Positions 1-9,243 of a stretch of 64,000 bases of DNA are shown here, one piece after another. Every line of letters begins with the position of its first letter. The first letter of the stretch is position 1. The stretch comes from Carnobacterium pleistocenium FTR1 (GTDB lineage: Bacteria; Bacillota; Bacilli; Lactobacillales; Carnobacteriaceae). A program made the position numbers and the translations under genes. The notes below the pieces were generated by a model, which did not search any database, was not told the DNA's origin, and saw only the letters and a list, made by a program, of their open reading frames with translations. The DNA lies in assembly GCF_000744285.1 (NCBI RefSeq), contig NZ_JQLQ01000002.1, positions 806,001-870,000 on the forward strand, in the 5' to 3' direction.

Positions 1-1382
1 ACATGGATCAAATTGCTAACTCCTTACAGCAAACACTCACGCAATTTATCAACAGTGTAGTGACCTTCTTTGCTGTCTTGTACATGATGATTACCATAAA
101 TGCAATACTGACCTTAGTTACATTGATCACTGTTCCAATAAGTGCTTTAGCAATTGCGTTAATTGCTCCTAAATCGCAAAAATTATTTGCAGCTCAACAA
201 AAAAGGTTAGGGCTATTAAATAATCAAGTTGAAGAGACCTATGCCGGACACATTGTTGTGAAAACTTACAATCAAGAAGAAACGGAAATTTTAAAGTTTG
301 AGGAGAAAAACGATCAACTCTATCAAGCTTCACGAAAAGCTCAATTCCTATCGGGGATTATTATGCCATTGATGATTTTTATTCGGAACTTAGGCTATCT
401 AGGTGTCGCTACAGTTGGTGGGATTTTTGTCGCCAATGGCATAGTGACATTGGGAAATGTTCAAGCTATGCTGCAATACACAAATCAATTTAATCAGCCG
501 ATTCGCGAGATGGCAAATCTGATCAATATGATTCAAGCAACGATTGCTTCAGCCGAACGCGTTTTTGAAGTGTTAGACGAAGTGGAAATGACTAATGAAC
601 CCTCTACTATTCAACCTGTGAAACAGTCACCTTACAAAATCCAATTTGAACATGTTCAATTTGGCTATGAGGGGAAAGATGGGTCGCTGGTAATTAAAGA
701 CCTTAATTTAAACGTTGAAGAAGGTCAAATAGTTGCTATTGTTGGCCCGACTGGGGCTGGGAAATCTACTTTGATCAATTTGTTGGAACGCTTCTATGAT
801 GTGAGCGGAGGAAGTATTAAAATTGATGGAGTTGATATACGAGATTTTACGAGAGAAGAAGTGCGGTCCCATTTTGCGATGGTTCTGCAAGATACATGGT
901 TATTTAATGGCACCATTCTTGATAATATTCGTTACGGCAGTGCTGAATATGGTCAAAATGAGGAACGTATTTATAATTCAGCTAAGGCAGCTCATGTGGA
1001 TGATTTTGTGCATAAACTGCCAGATGGATATGAAACCATTCTTAATGAAGAAGCAAGCAATATCTCATCTGGTCAAAGGCAATTGATTACGATTGCTCGG
1101 GCTTTTTTGGCTGATCCAGAAATTCTGATCTTAGATGAAGCAACATCGAATGTTGATACGAGAACTGAAGTATTGATCCAAAAAGCCATGGGGAAACTGC
1201 TGAAAAATAGAACTAGTTTTGTCGTGGCTCACCGACTCTCCACTATCCGTGAAGCAGATAATATTGTTGTGATGGATCATGGAGACGTAATTGAAATGGG
1301 AACTCATGACGAGTTAATGGCTCTACATGGTTTCTATGCAGATCTTTACTCTAGCCAATTTATCCAACAAGAAGTTAGTTGA
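1..1382 (+). CDS. ABC exporter, membrane plus ATPase half-transporter (5' partial)
   Basis: C-terminal 459 residues of a type IV ABC exporter subunit. The reading frame is open at the window edge, and the first Met (base 3) is internal, because most of the six-helix membrane domain (usual full length about 580-620 residues) is missing. Residues 1-165 are the last membrane helices and coupling region. The nucleotide-binding domain follows: Walker A GPTGAGKST near residue 248, Q-loop VLQDTWLF, a signature of ISSGQRQ type near 355, Walker B ILILDEATS and the switch His in VAHRLS. The catalytic Glu after Walker B is present. Non-LSGGQ signatures of this kind occur in subunits of heterodimeric LmrCD/EfrAB-type multidrug exporters, so a partner gene may lie just upstream. 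The substrate cannot be read from the sequence. Confidence 0.93.
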   Translation, partial: MDQIANSLQQTLTQFINSVVTFFAVLYMMITINAILTLVTLITVPISALAIALIAPKSQKLFAAQQKRLGLLNNQVEETYAGHIVVKTYNQEETEILKFEEKNDQLYQASRKAQFLSGIIMPLMIFIRNLGYLGVATVGGIFVANGIVTLGNVQAMLQYTNQFNQPIREMANLINMIQATIASAERVFEVLDEVEMTNEPSTIQPVKQSPYKIQFEHVQFGYEGKDGSLVIKDLNLNVEEGQIVAIVGPTGAGKSTLINLLERFYDVSGGSIKIDGVDIRDFTREEVRSHFAMVLQDTWLFNGTILDNIRYGSAEYGQNEERIYNSAKAAHVDDFVHKLPDGYETILNEEASNISSGQRQLITIARAFLADPEILILDEATSNVDTRTEVLIQKAMGKLLKNRTSFVVAHRLSTIREADNIVVMDHGDVIEMGTHDELMALHGFYADLYSSQFIQQEVS

Positions 1383-1491
1383 GCAAGACTTTTTTCTAGA
1401 GTAGCTAAAAACAACTAACATGCGTTCCTTTCAATTTTTTTAAAATCTGCTAAACTTACAACATAAGTTTTATAAAAAAGGGGATCAATAT

Positions 1492-2109
1492 ATGACACAA
1501 ATCAAAAGAATTGTAACTGGAAGAATTGAAGAGAATTGTTATGTTATCCATCAAGAAGCAAAAGCATTGATTGTTGATCCTGGAGATGATTTTTCAGCGA
1601 TAAAAGAAGAATTAGAAGAGTTGAATGTGACACCAACTGCCATATTATTAACGCATACGCATTATGATCATATTGGGGCACTAGAAGAAGTCAGAAAAAG
1701 ATACTCTGTTCCAGTATACGTTAGTGATTTAGAACAAGCTTGGCTTGGAAACCCTATTTTGAATCTTTCAATCCATTCAGGGCATCCAATTACAGCTGAA
1801 CCTGCTGAATATGAATTTGAATTAGGTAAAACCTATGCCATTGAAGGATTTCAATTTAAAGTCGTCCCAACTCCAGGGCATTCACCTGGTGGAGTTAGTT
1901 TTGTATTTGACGATTTTGTTGTTTCTGGGGATGCACTATTCAAAGGAAGTGTTGGAAGAACTGATTTAACCGGTAGTGATCCAGCAGCATTATTAAAAGG
2001 AATCGAAGAACAGCTTTTTAACTTACCCGATAATATGCGAGTTTACCCTGGGCATGGAGATGAAACAACTATTGGATATGAGAAAAGGACTAACCCTTTT
2101 TTTAGGTAA
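1492..2109 (+). CDS. MBL-fold metallo-hydrolase (YqgX/glyoxalase II-like)
   Basis: 205-residue metallo-beta-lactamase-fold hydrolase, probably cytoplasmic. The metal-binding motif THTHYDH lies at residues 54-60, with further ligands at H130 (PTPGHSPGG), D147 (SGDALF) and H188 (YPGHGD). That is the full binuclear zinc set of the glyoxalase II/YqgX subfamily, about 205-210 residues long. Family knowledge suggests thioester hydrolysis, possibly of a glutathione or bacillithiol adduct, but the physiological substrate is not established from sequence. The start has a good AAAAGGGGATC-type ribosome site. The gene is monocistronic, with a terminator straight after the stop codon. Confidence 0.88.
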   Translation: MTQIKRIVTGRIEENCYVIHQEAKALIVDPGDDFSAIKEELEELNVTPTAILLTHTHYDHIGALEEVRKRYSVPVYVSDLEQAWLGNPILNLSIHSGHPITAEPAEYEFELGKTYAIEGFQFKVVPTPGHSPGGVSFVFDDFVVSGDALFKGSVGRTDLTGSDPAALLKGIEEQLFNLPDNMRVYPGHGDETTIGYEKRTNPFFR

Positions 2110-2120
2110 AGATAATTTCA

Positions 2121-2158
2121 AAAAAGACTGAGATGATTTAATTTTTCTCAGTCTTTTT
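2121..2158 (+). terminator. Rho-independent terminator after MBL hydrolase
   Basis: A perfect 13-bp stem AAAAAGACTGAGA / TCTCAGTCTTTTT with a 12-nt loop, ending in a T run, 11 bases after the stop codon. The A/T symmetry could let it work in both directions. Confidence 0.85.
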
Positions 2159-2192
2159 ATCTATTTAAATGACTTTAGATGACTGTTTCCAT

Positions 2193-2238
2193 AAAAAAAC
2201 CACTTTAGCGGGGAACGCTAAAGTGGAAAGGTTTTTTT
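2193..2238 (-). terminator. Second terminator-like hairpin, best oriented on the minus strand
   Basis: The stem CCACTTTAGCG / CGCTAAAGTGG (2200-2226) is followed immediately by seven T residues when read on the minus strand. On the plus strand five bases (aaagg) separate it from the T run. The plus-strand gene upstream already has its own terminator, and no minus-strand gene lies to the right, so this may end an unannotated short minus-strand transcript. The 2240-2470 stretch holds no convincing ORF. Its minus strand reads ACTCCTCC, complementary to a Shine-Dalgarno site, and has a TATACT box at 2294-2299 without a good -35. Confidence 0.6.
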
Positions 2239-2469
2239 ACTTTGGAGGAGTAAAAAAAATAAAAAAGTTGGTTTGTTGTTTTGGTATATTTATAGTATAG
2301 AAGCCAATTATGAAAGAAGTGTGACGAAAAAGCATATTTTAAATGAAACTTATGTATTTAGTAGAGCCAAATAGAAAAAAGAGACACAAAACCGTTTATG
2401 TTAGAAAAAGTTCTTGAGAATGGTCATTACTAGTTGTTAAACAACTTTTAGGTAGAATAATTTAAAAGC

Positions 2470-2498
2470 TTGCAAACAAATAATGTTCCATGTATACT
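2470..2498 (+). promoter_or_regulatory. Promoter of the double-VOC gene
   Basis: TTGCAA (2470-2475), a 17-bp spacer and TATACT (2493-2498), 58 bases before the start codon at 2556. Close to the sigma-A consensus with ideal spacing. Confidence 0.75.
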
Positions 2499-2555
2499 TA
2501 TTAAAAGTAAGCAAATAATTTGAACACTTAGTAAAATGAAAAGAGGAATGAATAG

Positions 2556-3413
2556 ATGACCTTATCAGCGAAAACAATCATTGGAAAAGTAGTATTAAAT
2601 GTTGAAAATATGGAGAATATGAAACAATTCTATACAACTATTATTGGATTAGAAATTAAAAATGAAACCGATCAAGTGCTTCAACTGGGAGCATTTGATG
2701 AAGAAGAGGTCTTATTAGAATTACAATCAGTTGCACCAATTGGAGAAAAACCAACTGCAACAGGCATGTATCATATGGCCTTTTTATTGCCAACACGAAA
2801 AGATTTAGGTGAAATTTTGTATCATATTTTAACATCAAAATATCCTTTGACCGGTGCAAGTGATCATGGATACAGTGAAGCCTTGTATCTAGATGATCCA
2901 GAAGGAAATGGAATTGAAATCTATGCGGATAAACCAAAATCAATGTGGGACATTAGAGAAGACGGTCAGATTGCTGGAGTTACAGAAGAAATGGATGCAG
3001 AAGGCGTGATTGGAGAAGCTAAGCAAGCGTTCCTTGGCATGCCTAAAGGAACTTACATGGGGCACATTCATTTATTTGTTGCTGAATTAGATAAAACAGA
3101 AATTTTTTACAAAGATGTTCTAGGATTTGATTTAAAATTTAGATTTGGTCCTCAAGCAAAATTTTTCGCAGCAGGAGAGTATCATCATCAAATTGGAACC
3201 AATGTATGGGCTGGAAAAAATATTCCAGCAGCTCAAAAAGGCTTACGAGGGTTAGATTACTTTACAATCGTTGTTTCATCAGCTGATGAATTAACACAAG
3301 TGAAAGAAAAGCTTGATGCAAAAAATTATAGTTATCAATTGGATGAGGCAACGCAAACCCTCTCTTTAAAAGATACAAATGGAATAGCCATTAAAATTAC
3401 AACAACCCACTAA
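2556..3413 (+). CDS. VOC-family protein, CatE-like (two glyoxalase/dioxygenase domains)
   Basis: 285 residues with two vicinal-oxygen-chelate modules. The first starts at about residue 10 (KVVLNVENMENMKQFYTTII). The second starts at about residue 168 (HIHLFVAELDKTEIFYKDVLG). Metal-ligand positions are plausible at the His near the start of the second module and the Glu in GNGIEIYAD. The tandem layout and length match the Bacillus CatE/YfiE type, annotated as catechol-2,3-dioxygenase or simply VOC protein. No other aromatic catabolism genes are nearby, so the substrate is open and a detoxification role is equally possible. The start follows an AAAAGAGGAATG-type ribosome site. Confidence 0.85.
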   Translation: MTLSAKTIIGKVVLNVENMENMKQFYTTIIGLEIKNETDQVLQLGAFDEEEVLLELQSVAPIGEKPTATGMYHMAFLLPTRKDLGEILYHILTSKYPLTGASDHGYSEALYLDDPEGNGIEIYADKPKSMWDIREDGQIAGVTEEMDAEGVIGEAKQAFLGMPKGTYMGHIHLFVAELDKTEIFYKDVLGFDLKFRFGPQAKFFAAGEYHHQIGTNVWAGKNIPAAQKGLRGLDYFTIVVSSADELTQVKEKLDAKNYSYQLDEATQTLSLKDTNGIAIKITTTH

Positions 3414-3424
3414 TAAATAGTCTA

Positions 3425-3457
3425 ACCGGTAAGCTAAGCTGCTTGCCGGTTTTTTTG
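3425..3457 (+). terminator. Terminator after VOC gene
   Basis: ACCGGTAAGC / GCTTGCCGGT stem with a 6-nt loop and a run of T, 11 bases after the stop codon. Confidence 0.88.
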
Positions 3458-3576
3458 TGTCTTACTATAAAATAAGCAATTAAAATCAGTGTAGAAGTAA
3501 GGGACTTCGATTATAATGAACTAGAAAGAAAAAAATTAGCACCACTAAAAGAGAAAATAGTAGAAAGGATAAAAAA

Positions 3577-4602
3577 ATGTATCCAAAAACAAAAGCTTTT
3601 ATTCATCAATTAATCGAAGATCAGATCATTCCTGGAGCAAGTTTTGGCTTTATCACAGCTAATGAACGCATGGAATACCGTGAAGGTTTAGCTGCAATTT
3701 CTCCGGAAAGAGAAACTATCAAAGAAAATCAAATCTATGATATTGCCTCATTAACTAAAGTGTTTGTAACGACCACCATCATCTTGCAATTATGGCAGGA
3801 AGGGAAATTAGCTCCAGATGATAAGGTCAGCCTTTATTTGACAAGTTTCACAGACCAAAAGGTAACGCTAAGGCACTTATTGACCCATACATCAGGTATA
3901 GAAGGTTATATTCCCAATCGAAATGCTTTGTCCGCCAATGAGTTGCATGAAGCCATTCTCCATTTGCCAATAGGAGAGTCATTTGAAAAAGAAGTGCACT
4001 ACACGGATATAGGTTTCATTCTATTAGGATTTATCATTGAAGCAATTGAAAATAAGAGCCTAGCCAATGTGTTCGCTGAGCGTATCAGCGGACCGCTGAA
4101 TTTAGGGGATACCTCTTATTATCATCGAGATAAACAAGCATGTGCCCCAACGGAGATAGATCCTAAAAGAGGATTGATCAGAGGAGAAGTCCATGATCCT
4201 AAGGCTTATATACTTGGAGACCATTGTGGGAGTGCGGGGTTGTTTTCAACGTTAGCTGAATGCTTGACCTTTTGTCAAATGATGTTAAATACCGGTTACC
4301 TCAAGGGAAAACGTATTCTTAATGAAAAAACTGTGCTATCATTATTAGAAGACTGGACGCCAAAAGGCAAATTGAACCGTTCTTTAGGATGGGATATAAT
4401 AACCAGAGGCAGAAAAAACTATTTGTTTCATACTGGATTTACAGGAACATTTATTGTATTAGATATTTTGGAAAAGGAAGCTTTTGTATTTTTATCTAAT
4501 CGCGTTCATCCAACGAATGATAATAGATTGGATTACCTTAACCAGCGCGATCATTTAATAGAATGTTATTTAACTGAAAAAGAAGCAATGACTAATGAAT
4601 GA
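3577..4602 (+). CDS. Beta-lactamase-family serine hydrolase (class C/esterase fold)
   Basis: 341 residues of the penicillin-binding-protein-like serine hydrolase superfamily. The nucleophile motif SLTK is at S58-K61. A Tyr motif (HYTDIG) lies near residue 142, and an HTGFTG motif near 288 replaces KTG. There is no signal peptide or membrane segment, so it should be cytoplasmic, unlike true beta-lactamases or D,D-peptidases. Family members include esterases and D-aminopeptidases; the substrate is unknown. It is followed 22 bases later by manA and is probably co-transcribed with it. The start has an AGAAAGGAT ribosome site. Confidence 0.88.
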   Translation: MYPKTKAFIHQLIEDQIIPGASFGFITANERMEYREGLAAISPERETIKENQIYDIASLTKVFVTTTIILQLWQEGKLAPDDKVSLYLTSFTDQKVTLRHLLTHTSGIEGYIPNRNALSANELHEAILHLPIGESFEKEVHYTDIGFILLGFIIEAIENKSLANVFAERISGPLNLGDTSYYHRDKQACAPTEIDPKRGLIRGEVHDPKAYILGDHCGSAGLFSTLAECLTFCQMMLNTGYLKGKRILNEKTVLSLLEDWTPKGKLNRSLGWDIITRGRKNYLFHTGFTGTFIVLDILEKEAFVFLSNRVHPTNDNRLDYLNQRDHLIECYLTEKEAMTNE

Positions 4603-4624
4603 GATTTTAGGAGGAATAAAAGTA

Positions 4625-5569
4625 ATGAATGAACCTTTAATAGTAAAACCTGTTCTACAAGAAAAAATCTGGGGTGGCAAAAAATTACGTGAAGTTTTCG
4701 GGTATGATTTGCCAAGTGATAAAACGGGAGAAGCTTGGGCCATAAGCGCTCATCCGAATGGGCCAAGTCTAGTCGGAAATGGACCTTACAAAGGATTGAA
4801 TCTAGCCGAAGTATGGGACCAACATCGTGAAGTATTTGGAAACGCGGAAGGTGACGTTTTTCCTTTATTGACCAAAATTTTAGATGCTGCCGACGATTTA
4901 TCTGTTCAAGTTCATCCGGATGATCAATACGGTATGGAGCATGAAGGCGAATTAGGTAAAACAGAATGCTGGTATGTCATCGATGCTGATAAAGGTGCGG
5001 AAATTGTTTATGGTCACCACGCTCAGACAAAAGAAGAGTTAGAACAGATGATTCTTGACGGCAAATGGGATGACTTATTGAATCGCATCAAAGTAAAAAA
5101 AGGCGATTTTTTCTATGTCCCAAGCGGAACGATCCATGCGATTGGTGGTGGGATCACGATTCTTGAAACCCAACAATCTAGCGATACGACTTACCGTGTA
5201 TACGATTATGACCGTAAAGATGATCAAGGAAACTTAAGAGAATTACACGTTAAACAATCCGTCGATGTGACAACTATCCCTCATGTAGATGCGACTCCTG
5301 AAATGAAAATAAAAAAACAGCAAGACGCAACGATCACAACTTTTGTAGAGACTGCATTTTTTGATGTTTATAAATGGGAAATAAAAGGCAAAGCCGATTT
5401 CAACGCAACAGCTCCTTACACCCTTGTTAGTGTGTTAGACGGAGAGGGTAAATTGATTGTCGAAGCAGGAGAATATCCATTGACCAAAGGAACTCACCTT
5501 ATCCTACCCAACGACATCAAAAAATGGACAATAGAAGGCAACTTAGAAATCATCGCATCAAACAACTAG
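4625..5569 (+). CDS. manA: Mannose-6-phosphate isomerase, class I
   Basis: 314-residue zinc isomerase interconverting mannose-6-phosphate and fructose-6-phosphate, linking mannose use to glycolysis and GDP-mannose supply. Zinc ligands are visible: Q and H in VQVHPDD, E in GKTECW and H in SGTIHAIGGG. It has the short Firmicutes form (about 315 residues). The start is set at 4625, with AGGAGG at 4609-4614 ten bases upstream; an earlier in-frame ATG at 4595 overlaps the preceding gene and lacks a ribosome site. The stop codon overlaps the first base of the repeat island, so the transcript runs directly into those hairpins. Confidence 0.95.
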   Translation: MNEPLIVKPVLQEKIWGGKKLREVFGYDLPSDKTGEAWAISAHPNGPSLVGNGPYKGLNLAEVWDQHREVFGNAEGDVFPLLTKILDAADDLSVQVHPDDQYGMEHEGELGKTECWYVIDADKGAEIVYGHHAQTKEELEQMILDGKWDDLLNRIKVKKGDFFYVPSGTIHAIGGGITILETQQSSDTTYRVYDYDRKDDQGNLRELHVKQSVDVTTIPHVDATPEMKIKKQQDATITTFVETAFFDVYKWEIKGKADFNATAPYTLVSVLDGEGKLIVEAGEYPLTKGTHLILPNDIKKWTIEGNLEIIASNN

Positions 5570-5976
5570 GATGCTGAACTTCCCGTTTAGGCACGCAGCA
5601 ATTTTCAAGAATTGAAAGCAAGAGCATCCCGCGCATTGCGTCAAATCTTGAAAATAGCCCAGTGACTGGGAAGTGAAGCTCAACTAAAGGATGCGAAGAG
5701 ACCCTGAAAGACATGCAGTAAAAACAGGAAATCCCAGAGAAGATGTCTCATCTTCGGCGGGATTTATCTTTTTCACAAAATGTCTGGGTCTCGTAGCTCA
5801 ACTAAAGGATGCGAAGTTCGACGATTAGGCTCGACAGAAAAACAAAGAATCTCGCAGAGGATGTTCCATCCTTGAAGAGATTCTGTTTTTTCCGAGAGTC
5901 TGTCGAACGAAGCTCAACTAAGACTAGGATGCGAAGTTCGACGATTAGTCTCGATAGAAAAACAAAAGCGACGCTT
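5568..5976 (+). repeat. 118-bp structured repeat family, four units (three complete)
   Basis: Units start at 5568, 5688, 5806 and 5926 (period 118-120). Each complete unit begins AGGATGC(G)AA and ends AGCTCAACTAA. Inside, the first stem differs while pairing is kept: ACTTCCC/GGGAAGT (unit 1), GAGACCC/GGGTCTC (unit 2), TTCGAC/GTCGAA (unit 3). Second stems also pair, for example AAATCCC/GGGATTT in unit 2 and AGAATCTC/GAGATTCT in unit 3. Unit 4 keeps only its left part and then passes into an unrelated hairpin. The same family returns at 47442-47945. Open frames through these units are incidental. Confidence 0.88.
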
Positions 5977-5977
5977 T

Positions 5978-6020
5978 AGGAAATCCCGGCTAAGATGGTA
6001 TATCTTAGCCGGGATTTCCT
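5978..6020. repeat. Perfect 19-bp stem-loop at repeat junction
   Basis: The arms 5978-5996 and 6002-6020 are exactly complementary with a 5-nt loop; the core is AATCCCGGC/GCCGGGATT. It is very stable but has no T tract, so it is not a standard terminator. It sits between the 118-bp family and the 51-bp tandem array, in place of the right half of repeat unit 4. Confidence 0.8.
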
Positions 6021-6025
6021 TGTTA

Positions 6026-6229
6026 GTTGACAAAGAAGACAAGAAATAGCAGTTGCTTGTCCCAATTACCTGATAAGTGGACAAAGAAGACAAGAAATAG
6101 CAGTTGCTTGTCCCAATTACCTGATAAGTGGACAAAGAAGACAAGAAATAGCAGTTGCTTGTCCCGTTTACCTGATAAGTGGACAAAGAAGCCAGAAAAC
6201 AGAAAAAGTTTGTCCTATTTGCCTACCAC
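6026..6229. repeat. 51-bp tandem hairpin array, four units
   Basis: Units start at 6026, 6077, 6128 and 6179 with an exact 51-bp period; the last is diverged. Each unit contains GGACAA ... TTGTCC arms separated by about 23 bases, then a linker ending CCTGATAAGT. Because 51 is a multiple of three, long ORFs run through on both strands as 17-residue repeats, but they have no ribosome site or known family. The layout resembles the 52-bp arrays at 42.1 and 48.0 kb. Confidence 0.87.
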
Positions 6230-6271
6230 AAGAAATTTTTTTGAAGAATAAACACTATTTGTCATATAACT
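6229..6271. repeat. Right-end fragment of the long inverted-repeat element
   Basis: This stretch (CACAAGAAATTTTTTTGAAG, then an ATAAACAxTATTTGTC block) closely matches bases 32454-32496, which directly follow the right arm of the long inverted-repeat element at 32.3 kb. It appears to be a remnant of that family. Confidence 0.6.
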
Positions 6272-6318
6272 AAAAAAGAGTTCAAAAAATGATAAAATCA
6301 TTTTTTGAACTCTTTTTT
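6272..6318 (-). terminator. Terminator of murT-gatD operon
   Basis: A long A/T-flanked stem: AAAAAAGAGTTCAAAAAATGAT pairs with its complement around a 3-nt loop, with T runs on both strands. It lies one base beyond the gatD stop codon and can serve both strands. Confidence 0.85.
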
Positions 6319-6319
6319 G

Positions 6320-6997
6320 TTAACCGAATAATTCTTCGGCTTCTTTAGGGAATCGTTTTTTTACTGCTTCTTTTAGGATGCGATCCGTCAATGTAGTGTT
6401 ACGAACCAACAGTGGTCCATGGAAGTATGAACAATACGTTTGTTTGTAATGAGCGCCTTCTGTTTTATCTTCGCCATTATTGCCGTAACCCATTTCAACG
6501 ACGCCTAAAGGTTTTACCCCTTCTCCAAGAAAAGTACGTCCATTATGATTTTCAAAACCTTTATACGTTTCGCCAAATTCATCATTTTTAATGACAATAT
6601 CACCAATAAAACGACTGTTGTCTTGATTTAACGTGTAGTGGTTTAGAGCACCGATTCCATTGATGCGATTTCCAGCAGCATCAACATAGTAGTGACCCAG
6701 TAATTGGAATCCGCCACAAATACCGACTGTCACACCATCATTTTCAATATAATCAATAATAGCCTCTTTTTTAAATTGGATATCTCTTGAAACAACTCGT
6801 TGTTCAAAATCTTGTCCGCCGCCGAAGAAAACTAAATCATATTTAGCAGCATCAAAATCGTCATTCAAACTGACGATGTCAATATTAAATTGAATGCCTC
6901 TTTTTTTAGCACGATGTTTTAACATCAATAAGTTGCCATTATCTCCGTAAGTATTTAATAGATCACCATAAAGATGACAAATCGTTAATTCAACCAT
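6320..6997 (-). CDS. gatD: Lipid II isoglutaminyl synthase, glutaminase subunit GatD
   Basis: 225-residue class I (triad-type) glutamine amidotransferase that supplies ammonia to MurT for amidation of D-glutamate in the lipid II stem peptide. The nucleophile C94 sits in [10 protein letters not shown], and the catalytic His is in the SYFHGP segment near residue 190. The length and the partner gene one base upstream (MurT stop and GatD start are adjacent) are characteristic of the pair known from Staphylococcus and Streptococcus. It is cytoplasmic and acts at the membrane-bound lipid II. The start ATG follows a GGAGG site inside the end of murT. Confidence 0.95.
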   Translation of the reverse strand: MVELTICHLYGDLLNTYGDNGNLLMLKHRAKKRGIQFNIDIVSLNDDFDAAKYDLVFFGGGQDFEQRVVSRDIQFKKEAIIDYIENDGVTVGICGGFQLLGHYYVDAAGNRINGIGALNHYTLNQDNSRFIGDIVIKNDEFGETYKGFENHNGRTFLGEGVKPLGVVEMGYGNNGEDKTEGAHYKQTYCSYFHGPLLVRNTTLTDRILKEAVKKRFPKEAEELFG

Positions 6998-6998
6998 C

Positions 6999-8363
6999 TT
7001 ACATACCTCCTTGAATATACCCTTGATTTGCTAACTCTTTACGCAATTGTAAGACAGCAGTATAAGTAGCTAGAACGTATATTTTTTTCGTTGGAGCATT
7101 TTTAAAATTTTTGATTATTTCAGGAATACTTGGAATGACTTGGAGTTCTTCTTCAGGAATGCCAGCTACTTCTAAGCGAGCCGAGATATCTTCCACTCGT
7201 TCGCCACCAACAGTAACTGCTTTTATATTCATATCCGTAACGATTTCATAATTGGCATCCCAAATCCAGCTGACATCTGTTCCATCAGCATAATTAGCAT
7301 TTAAAATAGAAACAAGCGAAAACGGTTCTGGATCAAGTTTCATCATTTCTAAGACTTGATTTAACCCAACTGGATTTTTCACCAAATTGATGGTAACTTC
7401 TTTGTCTTCGATCTGAATGACTTCTTGACGACCAAAAACACGTTTTGATGCGGCAAATCCGGCACGAATTTGATCCGTAGAGACATCTAAAATACGGCCA
7501 ACACTATAGGCAGCTAAAGCATTGTAGATATTGTATTGTCCACCGATTTTAATTTCAAAATCTTCTCCTTCAATTTTAAAGCTAGAAGATTCGTGATCCA
7601 TATGAGTCAATTCCGTTAAACGATATGTTAAATCTGGACGCTTGAAATCGCAATTCGGGCAATAGTATTTTCCAAGATTGCTGTAAGTTAAAAATTTATA
7701 ATGTAAAATGTTGTTGCAGATCGGGCATAATACGCCATCTGTGTTGTAATGAGCTTTCGATTCCCCATCTGGAAGATGGTCAAAACCAAAGTAAACGCGT
7801 TTATTAACGGTCTCTTTAGAATTAAAAATGGGCGCGTCGCCATTGCTGACGATCAAAGCATCAGGTGCTAAAGCTGCACCATTCAGCATCATTTGATAAG
7901 TCGTGTAAATTTCCCCATAACGGTCCATTTGATCACGAAAAACATTTGTAAAAATGATTGCTTTCGGTTTAATATATTTCGTCACATGGATCAAACTAGC
8001 TTCATCAACTTCAAGAACAGCCGCTTTTTTCTCACCATTTTTTGTGTAAGAGTGATGCTCAAGAAAAGTTGAGATGATCCCTTGTAGCATATTTGCTCCA
8101 GTGGGATTTGTGATGATTTCAGGGTATTTTTGTTTCAACACTTGATAGGTTAAAGCGGTCGTCAACGTTTTACCATTTGTTCCCGTAACGATAACCACAT
8201 CATAATTTCTTGATAAAGTACCTAATACGGTAGGATCTATTTTTTGTGTTAGCTGACCAGGGTAACTACTTCCACCTTTAAGAAAAGTATGAAGTCCCCA
8301 TCTCGTTGTTCTTCCTACTGCGATGGCAAATGCACTACGTATACTCAATTGAGTTTCCTCCAA
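6999..8363 (-). CDS. murT: Lipid II isoglutaminyl synthase, Mur-ligase subunit MurT
   Basis: 454-residue Mur-ligase-family protein. The ATP-binding motif GTNGKT is at residues 61-66. The family-specific Cys4 zinc ribbon is C213/C216 and C235/C238. A C-terminal DUF1727 domain contacts GatD. With GatD it converts the D-Glu of lipid II to D-isoglutamine, which is needed for efficient cross-linking and affects beta-lactam and lysozyme sensitivity. It starts the operon and is divergent from tdk across 223 bases. The start has AGGAAACTC-type weak complementarity, so a slightly different start cannot be excluded. Confidence 0.95.
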   Translation of the reverse strand: MEETQLSIRSAFAIAVGRTTRWGLHTFLKGGSSYPGQLTQKIDPTVLGTLSRNYDVVIVTGTNGKTLTTALTYQVLKQKYPEIITNPTGANMLQGIISTFLEHHSYTKNGEKKAAVLEVDEASLIHVTKYIKPKAIIFTNVFRDQMDRYGEIYTTYQMMLNGAALAPDALIVSNGDAPIFNSKETVNKRVYFGFDHLPDGESKAHYNTDGVLCPICNNILHYKFLTYSNLGKYYCPNCDFKRPDLTYRLTELTHMDHESSSFKIEGEDFEIKIGGQYNIYNALAAYSVGRILDVSTDQIRAGFAASKRVFGRQEVIQIEDKEVTINLVKNPVGLNQVLEMMKLDPEPFSLVSILNANYADGTDVSWIWDANYEIVTDMNIKAVTVGGERVEDISARLEVAGIPEEELQVIPSIPEIIKNFKNAPTKKIYVLATYTAVLQLRKELANQGYIQGGM

Positions 8364-8586
8364 TTACTTAAAATACTTTTTTTGCTACTTTAGATATTCT
8401 AGCATATATTTCTTGTGAAATTGTTAAATATTCTCTAACTTGTCCTTTAAAGGCAAAATTCAGCTCTTTTTTTCTATTTGGTGTAAGAATCTTCTATTAT
8501 AAAGGTAGGATAGAGGGCTTCACTTTTGGTTGGTTTTAACGTATAATTCATAATGGATTCCTACGAGAGAAAAGAGGAAAAACGAT

Positions 8587-9168
8587 ATGGCACAACTTTT
8601 TTTTAAATACGGAGCAATGAACAGTGGAAAGACGATTGAAATTTTAAAAGTAGCCTATAACTATGAAGAACAAAATAAGCCGGTAGCAATCATGACTAGC
8701 GGTTTAGATGATCGAGATGAGATTGGGCTAGTATCAAGTCGGATCGGTTTAAGACGTGAAGGTATTGCTATATTTGAAGAAACCAATATTTTTGAAACGA
8801 TCAAAGCATTAAAAGATGTCCCTGCATGTGTATTGATCGATGAATCGCAATTTTTGACAAAAGAGCATGTGCTCCAATTGGCTCATATTGTAGATGAATT
8901 AGAAATTCCAGTTATGGCATTTGGATTGAAAAATGATTTTAAAAATGAATTGTTTGAAGGCTCAAAATACCTATTGCTATACGCAGATAAGATTGAAGAA
9001 ATGAAAACAATTTGCTGGTACTGCCATAAAAAAGCAACGATGAACATGCGTATGATCGATGGAAAGCCCGTTTATTCAGGAGAACAAATCCAAATAGGGG
9101 GCAATGAAAGTTACTTTCCGGTATGTCGCAAACATTACTTCAATCCCCTATTGAAGGACGATTTGTAA
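8587..9168 (+). CDS. tdk: Thymidine kinase (type II)
   Basis: 193 residues. Phosphorylates thymidine with ATP in the dTTP salvage pathway. The P-loop GAMNSGKT is at residues 9-16, and the Walker B-like segment VLIDESQFL follows near 78-88. The lasso/zinc domain has Cys pairs in TICWYC and in PVCRKH. Length is normal for the tetrameric type II enzymes. It stands 75 bases before prfA, the usual order in Lactobacillales, and is likely read with it. A TATAAT box lies at 8542-8547, with GAGGAAAAACG before the ATG. Confidence 0.96.
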   Translation: MAQLFFKYGAMNSGKTIEILKVAYNYEEQNKPVAIMTSGLDDRDEIGLVSSRIGLRREGIAIFEETNIFETIKALKDVPACVLIDESQFLTKEHVLQLAHIVDELEIPVMAFGLKNDFKNELFEGSKYLLLYADKIEEMKTICWYCHKKATMNMRMIDGKPVYSGEQIQIGGNESYFPVCRKHYFNPLLKDDL

Positions 9169-9243
9169 CGTTAGTGGTGTTGCGAAAGAAGCACCGCTAA
9201 AGACACAACGATACAATAGGCTTAGAAGAAGAGGAGAATAACT

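Noticed and set aside
3577-4602. Secreted beta-lactamase or D,D-carboxypeptidase
   Set aside because: SxxK fold is present, but there is no signal peptide and HTG replaces KTG, so an intracellular hydrolase is more likely.
5914-6251. ORFs of 74-90 codons on both strands encoding 17-residue repeats
   Set aside because: They arise because the 51-bp repeat period is a multiple of three; no ribosome sites and no protein family.
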